The notes under the pieces were generated by a model. That model worked only from the letters and a program-made list of their open reading frames with translations, searched no databases and had not been told where the DNA came from. Below, piece after piece: positions 1 to 5,465 of a stretch of 17,000 nt of DNA. Source of the stretch: Faecalicatena sp. (GTDB lineage: Bacteria; Bacillota; Clostridia; Lachnospirales; Lachnospiraceae); the NCBI GenBank assembly GCA_009774255.1, contig VSNK01000101.1, positions 1 through 17,000 on the forward strand. Direction: 5' to 3'. How positions within the stretch are numbered: position 1 is the first letter of the stretch; each line of letters opens with the position of its first letter. Both the position numbers and the translations under genes were made by a program.

Positions 1-134
1 GTGTTTAATTTCATTCCAAAGTATCCTTATAAGGCGGATGTGAGTGATAAGGTAGAGACAGTGTGATATTGGCCGGCGTGCTTGATATGGAACTGGTGTT
101 GCATCATTTTTCTGCATTTATGAAGTCGGAGTAG
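1..134 (+). pseudogene. Possible 3' end of an unidentified plus-strand gene, apparently frameshifted
   Basis: I do not recognise this gene. From the window edge, frame 1 is open for 21 codons and ends in TGA at 64-66. Frame 3 is open from 51 and ends in TAG at 132-134, with a protein-like tail containing LDMELVLHHFSAFMKSE. Joining the two near position 60 would give one continuous C-terminus, so either a frameshift broke the gene or these are two chance reading frames. It would converge on the response regulator, whose stop codon is only 18 nt further on. On the minus strand, 1-117 is also open from an ATG at 117 to the edge (39 codons), so coding direction here is uncertain. Low confidence. 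Confidence 0.25.
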
Positions 135-151
135 ATTAACATTTGTCTGTC

Positions 152-862
152 TTATATCTCCTTCTCTTTCCTGCCTTTCTCCGCCGTATTCCACTTATAA
201 CCCATACGGCGGACGGTAACGACCTTCTCCGGCTTTCCCGGGTTATCCTCAATCTTTGTACGCAGCCGTCGTATATAGACTGTCAAAGTATTATTGTCTA
301 CATAGTTCTCATTGCAGTCCCACAGCCTGTTTAAAATCTGTTCCGGGGAAAGTACAATATCAGGATTTTCCATAAAAAGACACAGAAGCTTATATTCACT
401 TGCCGTAAGATCAATCGGTTCCCCTTTTTTGTAGACTTCCCCCTTGACCAGCTCCACCCGGATATCATTGGAGCTGAGTTCCGGGGCCTCCTGGCTGAAA
501 TTACTGCTTCTGCGCAGCAGGGCATTGACTCTTGACAGAAATACCGCCAGCTTGAACGGCTTTGTGATATAATCGTCTCCGCCGATATCAAGCCCCATGA
601 TCATGTCCGTCTCTTCATCCGCCGCCGTCAAAAACATGATCGGAACCTTTGAGGTCAGACGCATCTTCCTGCACAGGTCAAATCCGGAACCGTCAGGGAG
701 AGAGACATCCAGAATCACCAGGTCATATTTTCCATCTGACCAGAGCGCGTCCGCCTCCAGGCTTGTGCGGGCAACCGCTATTCCATACCCTTCCTTTTTG
801 ACAGCAAAAGAGAGTCCGCCAATCAAACTCAAATCATCTTCCACCAACAAGATCTGTTTCAT
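152..862 (-). CDS. OmpR/PhoB-family two-component response regulator
   Basis: Cytoplasmic transcription factor of 236 aa, normal length for the family. The receiver domain (about residues 1-118) has the acidic pair ED at 8-10, the phospho-acceptor Asp52 in LVILDVSLPDG, Thr79 and the conserved Lys101 in KPF. A winged-helix DNA-binding domain follows (about 135-227) with the typical LTASEYKLL and VYIRRLRTKIE helices and RRMGYKW wing. The sequence resembles regulators that control antimicrobial-peptide or cell-envelope stress transporters in Clostridia, but the target cannot be read from the sequence. It begins 49 nt after lgt; a GGAGGG lies about 15 nt before the ATG, which is a long spacing. 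The 3' end holds AAGGAG at 158-163, as if a further gene once followed, yet no clear histidine kinase start is seen before the window edge. It may be co-transcribed with lgt or have its own promoter. Confidence 0.9.
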   Translation of the reverse strand: MKQILLVEDDLSLIGGLSFAVKKEGYGIAVARTSLEADALWSDGKYDLVILDVSLPDGSGFDLCRKMRLTSKVPIMFLTAADEETDMIMGLDIGGDDYITKPFKLAVFLSRVNALLRRSSNFSQEAPELSSNDIRVELVKGEVYKKGEPIDLTASEYKLLCLFMENPDIVLSPEQILNRLWDCNENYVDNNTLTVYIRRLRTKIEDNPGKPEKVVTVRRMGYKWNTAEKGRKEKEI

Positions 863-911
863 CGTATGTTATTCCATCCCTCCGGATTTTTTTCTTTTCT
901 GTGAGGATCCC

Positions 912-1868
912 TTATTCCATGTTTTTGAACAACCGATCCTTTGACTTTGGCTTTTTTGTTCCCTCAATCTTCGGCGGCATGGGTTTATAACTGATGGGAG
1001 CCCGAAGCAATGGGATCGCCTTATGATGCTTTCGCAGATATAGAAGCAAAATTCCTGTCACCACGACCATTGCACCGGCCAGGAGCTGGGATACAGGCAG
1101 TGTCGTACCTGGCAGAAAGAGCTGATCCGTACGGATTCCTTCGATCCATATCCTGCCGATTCCATAGCCGAACAGGTACAGCAGGAACAACTCACCCTCG
1201 TATTTCTTATGCTTCCGGTAAAAGAACAGAATAAGCAATACTCCGCAGCACCATAGGGATTCATATAAAAACGTGGGATGCACCTGGATATAGCTGACAC
1301 CGCCGATGGTCTCCATGTGCTGGCGCATCTCTTCCGTCACGTCTCTGCTGCGCACCGCATCCAGGGGAAGCCTCATGGCGAGCAGGGAATCCGTGTAGCC
1401 GCCAAATACTTCCCGGTTGAAAAAATTCCCCCAGCGCCCAAGCATCTGTCCGTTGACCAGTGCCATGGCCACCGTATCCAGGATCTGAGGCGCCGAAAGC
1501 CGTTTCACTTTTGCGCAGACCAGCACGGACAGGATAGCACCGATGATACCGCCGTAAATTGCCAGTCCGCCCTCCCGCAGGTTAAAGACACTGAGCAGAT
1601 TGTCTTTATACATATCCCAGGAAAAGACAATATAGTAGATCCTGGCTCCGGCAATGCCGCAGATCACACCTACCAGCCCCATATCCATATAGTCTTCCGG
1701 ATTCTGGCGGGTTCGCTTCGCCTCTGCGGTGGCAATCCCGAATCCGATCAGAATAGCCAGACCGATGATGATCCCATAATATGCAATCTCAAACCCAAAG
1801 ACCGAAATAGATTTTCCAACGTGCTCAAATTCGATTCCCAGATTGGGGAAAGCGATACTTTCATTCAT
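912..1868 (-). CDS. lgt: Prolipoprotein diacylglyceryl transferase
   Basis: Integral membrane enzyme that moves the diacylglyceryl group of phosphatidylglycerol onto the lipobox cysteine of prolipoproteins, the first step of lipoprotein maturation. The 318-aa protein shows the Lgt signature GRWGNFFNREVFG at 144-156 (Arg145 and Glu153 match the essential Arg/Glu of E. coli Lgt) and GRIWIEGIRTD at 238-248 with the late conserved Arg246. Hydrophobic segments lie near 27-47, 63-82, 100-118, 204-217, 226-241 and 260-278, followed by a basic cytoplasmic tail of about 40 residues. Residue 105 in REGGLAIYGG is Tyr where E. coli has His103. The ATG overlaps the stop of the upstream small ORF by 4 nt; AAGGAG lies 12 nt before the ATG, a long spacing that fits coupling. 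Neighbour ychF is functionally unrelated. Confidence 0.96.
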   Translation of the reverse strand: MNESIAFPNLGIEFEHVGKSISVFGFEIAYYGIIIGLAILIGFGIATAEAKRTRQNPEDYMDMGLVGVICGIAGARIYYIVFSWDMYKDNLLSVFNLREGGLAIYGGIIGAILSVLVCAKVKRLSAPQILDTVAMALVNGQMLGRWGNFFNREVFGGYTDSLLAMRLPLDAVRSRDVTEEMRQHMETIGGVSYIQVHPTFLYESLWCCGVLLILFFYRKHKKYEGELFLLYLFGYGIGRIWIEGIRTDQLFLPGTTLPVSQLLAGAMVVVTGILLLYLRKHHKAIPLLRAPISYKPMPPKIEGTKKPKSKDRLFKNME

Positions 1869-2038
1869 CCTTTATGCACACTCCTTCCGGATTTCTGCTG
1901 CTGTTCGCGGTAGCTTTCTACGATTCCATGCTGCCGTTCGCGGCAGTTTTCTATAATTCTATGCTGCTGTTCGCGGCAGTTTTCTACTTTTCGTGGGATT
2001 GCAGGCGTATCCGTAGGGTACCGGCGAATACGGGTCAT
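1865..2038 (-). CDS. Candidate 57-aa repeat-containing small protein coupled to ychF and lgt
   Basis: Unrecognised small ORF, read codon by codon. Its ATG (2036-2038) overlaps the ychF stop by 4 nt as ATGA, and its TGA (1865-1867) overlaps the lgt start by 4 nt as ATGA, so it fills the whole gap between the two genes. After an N-terminal MTRIRRYPTDTPAIP segment come three 11-residue units, VENCREQQHRI, IENCRERQHGI and VESYREQQQKS, then a short basic tail. It has no signal peptide or membrane segment, is rich in Arg, Glu and Gln, and could form a short amphipathic helix. No ribosome binding site precedes the ATG, so translation would depend on re-initiation after ychF. Against coding: differences between the repeat units are nearly all amino-acid changing. 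It could instead be a spacer with structured repeats. Confidence 0.45.
   Translation of the reverse strand: MTRIRRYPTDTPAIPRKVENCREQQHRIIENCRERQHGIVESYREQQQKSGRSVHKG
1897..1987. repeat. Tandem repeat, 33-bp period, about 2.75 copies
   Basis: Units start at 1897, 1930 and 1963, each beginning GCTGC(C/T)GTTCGCGG on the plus strand. Units 1 and 2 are full length; unit 3 matches for about 25 bp. Each unit contains an inverted repeat around TTCG; in unit 2 it is perfect (CTGCCG-TTCG-CGGCAG, 1931-1946). The period is a multiple of three and encodes an 11-residue repeat in the minus-strand small ORF. I recognise no known repeat family. Confidence 0.9.
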
Positions 2039-3132
2039 ACGTTGAACCGAAACAGAATGATGTCTCCGTCCTGCACCACATACTCTTTGCCTTCCAGCCT
2101 TACCAGTCCTTTTTCTTTAGCTGCCGCGTGGGTGCCGCATGCCATCAGGTCATCGTAGCTCACGATCTCCGCACGGATAAATCCACGCTCAAAGTCGGAA
2201 TGGATCTTCCCTGCCGCCTGGGGCGCCTTGGTTCCCTTCTTGATGGTCCATGCCCGCACCTCCGGCTCTCCTGCCGTGAGATAGCTGATCAGACCCAGAA
2301 GGCTGTAGCTTGCTTTTATTAGTTTTTCCAATCCTGACTCTTCTAAACCTAAATCCTCCAGAAACATTTTCTTTTCTTCGTCATCCAGCTCCGCGATCTC
2401 CTGCTCGATCTGCGCGCAGACTACGAATACTCTGCAGTCTTCCTGCTTTGCATATTCCCGGACAGCACAGACACCTTCGTTGGAAGCCCCGTCATCAGGC
2501 AGATCATCCTCCGACACATTTGCGGCAAAGATGACCGGCTTTGCTGTCAGCAGATTATATTCCGACAGCCATGCCTCTTCATCCTCATTTTCCGTGCGAA
2601 ATGTTTTTGCCAGCTTGCTTTCTTCCAGATGAGCCTTGATCCGGTTCAGGAATTCCAGTTCCTTTGCCGCCGTCTTGTCATTTCTTGACATTTTCGTGGT
2701 CTTTGCAATTCTCCGCTCCAAAATTTCCAGATCCGAAAAGATCAGTTCCAGATTGATCGTCTCGATATCCCGCAGCGGATCTATGGTGCCGTCCACATGG
2801 ACAATATTGCTGTCCTCAAAGCAGCGGACCACATGGACAATGGCGTCCACCTCCCGGATATTGGCCAAAAACTGGTTTCCAAGTCCTTCTCCTTTGGAAG
2901 CGCCCTTGACAAGCCCCGCGATATCCACAAATTCAATCACAGCCGGAACGATTTTTTTTGTATGGTACATTTCTCCCAGAACATCCAGACGTCTGTCCGG
3001 CACGGTCACCACTCCCACATTGGGGTCAATGGTGCAGAATGGATAATTGGCTGACTCTGCGCCTGCCCTGGTCAGTGAATTAAATAACGTACTTTTTCCC
3101 ACGTTGGGAAGTCCCACAATGCCTAATTTCAT
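2035..3132 (-). CDS. ychF: Ribosome-binding ATPase YchF (OLA1 family)
   Basis: Obg-related P-loop protein of 365 aa that prefers ATP, binds ribosomes and is linked to stress responses and leaderless mRNA translation in other bacteria. It starts with the G1 motif GLPNVGKST at 7-15, has the G3 motif DIAG at 70-73 followed by GASKGEGLGN at 77-86, the non-canonical G4 element NVSE at 205-208 (instead of NKxD, the reason YchF binds ATP), a coiled-coil insertion around 125-185, and a C-terminal TGS domain (about 280-363) ending RLEGKEYVVQDGDIILFRFN. The start is supported by AAGGAG 10 nt upstream. It begins 25 nt after thiN, and its stop overlaps the ATG of the small ORF leading to lgt. Length and motifs are fully typical. 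Confidence 0.97.
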   Translation of the reverse strand: MKLGIVGLPNVGKSTLFNSLTRAGAESANYPFCTIDPNVGVVTVPDRRLDVLGEMYHTKKIVPAVIEFVDIAGLVKGASKGEGLGNQFLANIREVDAIVHVVRCFEDSNIVHVDGTIDPLRDIETINLELIFSDLEILERRIAKTTKMSRNDKTAAKELEFLNRIKAHLEESKLAKTFRTENEDEEAWLSEYNLLTAKPVIFAANVSEDDLPDDGASNEGVCAVREYAKQEDCRVFVVCAQIEQEIAELDDEEKKMFLEDLGLEESGLEKLIKASYSLLGLISYLTAGEPEVRAWTIKKGTKAPQAAGKIHSDFERGFIRAEIVSYDDLMACGTHAAAKEKGLVRLEGKEYVVQDGDIILFRFNV

Positions 3133-3157
3133 AATCTTTATTCTCCTTGTAAAGTCT

Positions 3158-3847
3158 CTATTCCTCGCTCCTGCTTCCTTCCGTATCTTTCGGGGTATCC
3201 CGTGTCTCCATAAGAATCACCTCGCCCAGCGGAAAGGAAATCTCTACCTCATCCTCCGCAAATTCGTTGCTGACACACAGGCTGTCATAGGGCGTCAGCA
3301 GATGATGGTGCAAAGGATACTTCGCCCCAGAGATATTAAAATCTGCCACCAGGCCGCACAATGGAAACACGGAAAAATAAGGACCATATGCTTCCTCTTT
3401 CCGCAAAATAATTCCGTGCTCCAGCAGCCGGATCCTGTTGTGGCTGTCCAGTATCCTGGCATCCGCTCCGGCATCGAGCGCAATCTTCAGGATCTGGATA
3501 TTGGCCCACAGATGATCCGCCCGGCTGCCTGTCGCCCCCAGGATCAGCACATGCTTTCTTCTCAGCTCCATGCACAGGCGCAGCGCGATCTCCGTGTCCG
3601 TAGCGTCCTTCACCGGGTTGAACTTCCGGATCGGAACCTTGGTCTGATCTCGATAATAAGACATGATTTCCTCCGGAGTACTGTCAAAGTCTCCCACAAT
3701 ATAGTCCGGAAGAATCTGATGTTCATACAGAAATGTGAGCCCATGGTCCGCCGCAATAATAAATTCCGTCTCTTCACTTTTTAAAATATTTAAAACAAAT
3801 GCTTCTTCCAGCATTCCTCCGCTGACAATTACCGTACGATTATTCAT
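3158..3847 (-). CDS. thiN: Thiamine pyrophosphokinase
   Basis: Transfers pyrophosphate from ATP to thiamine to make thiamine diphosphate. The 229-aa protein shows the family motifs AADHGL (32-37), VGDFDS (51-56), PVKDATDTEIAL (78-89) and GATGSRADHLWANI (104-117), whose acidic residues bind Mg-ATP, then the C-terminal beta-sandwich that forms the thiamine site. I chose the ATG at 3847 (MNNRTVIVSGG): it overlaps the rpe stop by 8 nt and the conserved fold begins at once. A longer in-frame start at 3898 would lie deep inside rpe. The ribosome binding site is weak (GGAG 12 nt away), suggesting coupling to rpe. The rpe-thiN pair matches the Bacillus order; the transketolase branch next to Rpe uses thiamine diphosphate, which may explain the pairing. 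The last 10 residues are polar and probably disordered. Confidence 0.95.
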   Translation of the reverse strand: MNNRTVIVSGGMLEEAFVLNILKSEETEFIIAADHGLTFLYEHQILPDYIVGDFDSTPEEIMSYYRDQTKVPIRKFNPVKDATDTEIALRLCMELRRKHVLILGATGSRADHLWANIQILKIALDAGADARILDSHNRIRLLEHGIILRKEEAYGPYFSVFPLCGLVADFNISGAKYPLHHHLLTPYDSLCVSNEFAEDEVEISFPLGEVILMETRDTPKDTEGSRSEE

Positions 3848-4502
3848 ATTCTTTAAAAATCTCCATAAAACCAAAAACATTTTCCGCAATGTCGCCATGG
3901 AAGACGGAGGAACCTGACACGATCACATTTGCCCCGGCATCCAGAACCGCCCGGACATTATTGTGGTAAATGCCGCCGTCTACCTCCAGATCCGCTTTCA
4001 GGCCTCTCTCTTCCAGCAAGCCCTTGAGTCTGCGGATCTTGTCCAGTGAGGACGGGATGAACGCCTGTCCGCCAAGCCCCGGCTCCACTGACATGATCAG
4101 AAACAGTTCTGCCTGATCCAGGTAAGGAAGGAGCACCTCCACCGGTGTATTCGGTTTGACCGTGATCCCCGCCTTTTTTCCGCAGCCGTGGATCCTGTCC
4201 AGCACGGCCTGCAAATCCGCGCACGCCTCGTAATGCACATTCACGATGTCCGCCCCGGCCTCGCAGAATTTGTCCACATACCGGATAGGATCCTCAATCA
4301 TGAGATGCACATCCATGATCATCCCGTCAGCTCCCTTTACTGATTCCAGCACCGGGATGCCGAAAGAAATATTCGGCACGAACATCCCATCCATCACATC
4401 AAAATGAAGATATCCGGCTCCACTTTCTGCGCAAAGCTTCATCTGCTCTCCCAAAACTTTAAAATCTGCTGCCAATATCGACGGCGCTAATGTCATCTTC
4501 AT
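3840..4502 (-). CDS. rpe: Ribulose-phosphate 3-epimerase
   Basis: Interconverts D-ribulose 5-phosphate and D-xylulose 5-phosphate in the pentose phosphate pathway. It is a TIM barrel of 220 aa, normal length. Visible signatures are LAPSILAADF (5-14, Ser8), HFDVMDGMFVPNISFG (33-48, metal ligands His33 and Asp35), the metal ligand His66 in DVHLMIEDP, MSVEPGLGGQ (137-146) with the phosphate-loop glycines, and EVDGGI (173-178) with catalytic Asp175. The start at 4502 is set by GAGGAG at 4510-4515, 7 nt upstream; the longer frame to 4574 runs into rsgA and lacks family sequence. It begins 19 nt after rsgA and overlaps thiN by 8 nt. Confidence 0.97.
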   Translation of the reverse strand: MKMTLAPSILAADFKVLGEQMKLCAESGAGYLHFDVMDGMFVPNISFGIPVLESVKGADGMIMDVHLMIEDPIRYVDKFCEAGADIVNVHYEACADLQAVLDRIHGCGKKAGITVKPNTPVEVLLPYLDQAELFLIMSVEPGLGGQAFIPSSLDKIRRLKGLLEERGLKADLEVDGGIYHNNVRAVLDAGANVIVSGSSVFHGDIAENVFGFMEIFKEYE

Positions 4503-4509
4503 ATCCGTA

Positions 4510-4515
4510 CTCCTC
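4510..4515 (-). promoter_or_regulatory. Ribosome binding site that fixes the rpe start
   Basis: GAGGAG on the minus strand, 7 nt before the ATG at 4502. It decides for the short form of Rpe over the longer open frame that begins inside rsgA. Confidence 0.85.
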
Positions 4516-4521
4516 TTTCTC

Positions 4522-5400
4522 TCAATATTTTTTCTTATCCCGCAATTCCCGGTACATTTCCAGATAATTTTCATACCGGATCCTGTGAATCCTTCCTTCC
4601 TCCACGGCGTTCTTCACCGCGCACCCCGGTTCATGTACATGGCTGCAGCCGTTGAACCTGCAATGACCTTCAAAGGGGACAAATTCCCGGAAATAAAGCT
4701 TCAGTTCTTCTTTTTCAAAATCATTTACATACAACGAGCTGAACCCGGGCGTATCCAGGATATAGGAACCTTCTTCTATGCCGATCAGTTCCGAATGACG
4801 GGTGGTATGCTTCCCTCTGGCAATCTTCCGGCTGATACTGCCTGTCTCCATCCGTGCCTCCGGCTGCAGCAGGTTGACCAGAGAGGACTTCCCCACCCCG
4901 GAGGGACCGGCGGCCACGGTTGTCTTGCCCCTCAGGATTTCCCGGAGCTTATCCACGTTTTCCTCCTTCAGGGCACTTACCAGCAGCAGAGGATATCCGC
5001 ACACATCATAGATTTCCCTCAATTTCCCGGCTTCCTCCGGTTTTGCAATATCCCTTTTATTAAAGCAGAGCACCACGGGGATCTCTTTTCTCTCCATCAT
5101 GACCAGAAAACGATCCAGCAGATTGAAATGAGGCTTTGGATCTGTCACGGCAAAAATGACCAGCGCCTGATCGATATTCGCCACCGCAGGGCGGACCAGT
5201 TCGTTCCTTCTCGGCAGAAGCCGCTCGATATTTCCCGTCCGCTTTACCTCATCCAGCACCTCAATCTCCACTTCATCGCCGACCAGCGGCCTGACCTTTT
5301 CTTTCCTGAATATTCCCTTTGCCTTGCACTCATAAAGACCGGATTCTACTACGTCAACGTAGTAGAACCCGGCAATTCCTTTTATGATTTTTCCCTTCAT
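4522..5400 (-). CDS. rsgA: Small-subunit ribosome assembly GTPase RsgA
   Basis: Circularly permuted GTPase that checks late 30S subunit maturation; in Bacillus the orthologue CpgA sits beside prkC and is a PrkC substrate. The 292-aa protein has an N-terminal OB fold (about 1-68), then GTPase motifs in permuted order: G4 NKRD (114-117), G5-like SALK (142-145), G1 GPSGVGKSS (165-173), the switch region with GKHTTRH (196-202), and G3 DTPG (216-219). The C-terminal zinc module has Cys247, Cys252, His254 and Cys260. The start has AAAGG 5 nt upstream. It is separated from prkC by 65 nt holding a strong hairpin and precedes rpe by 19 nt. Ordinary in length and motifs. Confidence 0.97.
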   Translation of the reverse strand: MKGKIIKGIAGFYYVDVVESGLYECKAKGIFRKEKVRPLVGDEVEIEVLDEVKRTGNIERLLPRRNELVRPAVANIDQALVIFAVTDPKPHFNLLDRFLVMMERKEIPVVLCFNKRDIAKPEEAGKLREIYDVCGYPLLLVSALKEENVDKLREILRGKTTVAAGPSGVGKSSLVNLLQPEARMETGSISRKIARGKHTTRHSELIGIEEGSYILDTPGFSSLYVNDFEKEELKLYFREFVPFEGHCRFNGCSHVHEPGCAVKNAVEEGRIHRIRYENYLEMYRELRDKKKY

Positions 5401-5418
5401 AAAAACCTTTCGACAATG

Positions 5419-5461
5419 AAACGATACTCACGGCCGATGACATCTGCCATGAGTATCATTT
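5419..5461 (-). other. Long stem-loop in the prkC-rsgA spacer
   Basis: Arms at 5419-5430 and 5450-5461 form a 12-bp stem with a single G-U wobble (core GATACTCA/TGAGTATC), continued by a further 4-bp inner stem (UGGC/GCCG). On the minus strand the 3' arm is followed by TTTCATTG rather than a clean U-run, so it is not a standard intrinsic terminator. It may protect a 3' end, mark a processing site or attenuate transcription between prkC and rsgA; this is inference. Confidence 0.6.
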
Positions 5462-5465
5462 TCAC

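Noticed and set aside
1952..1957. Perfect TATAAT on the plus strand within the repeats
   Set aside because: No -35 element lies 16-18 nt upstream (TGCTGC there), so it is probably chance.
1874..2158. Plus-strand ORF of 94 codons over the 33-bp repeats, with a hydrophobic FAAVFYNSML repeat
   Set aside because: It runs antisense into ychF, has no convincing ribosome binding site or promoter, and the minus-strand ORF in the same place has better junctions with its neighbours.
3848..3898. N-terminal 17-residue extension of ThiN
   Set aside because: It lies inside rpe without a ribosome binding site, and the family fold starts at MNNRTVIVSGG.
4503..4574. N-terminal 24-residue extension of Rpe
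   Set aside because: It overlaps the rsgA end, while GAGGAG with 7-nt spacing marks the start at 4502.
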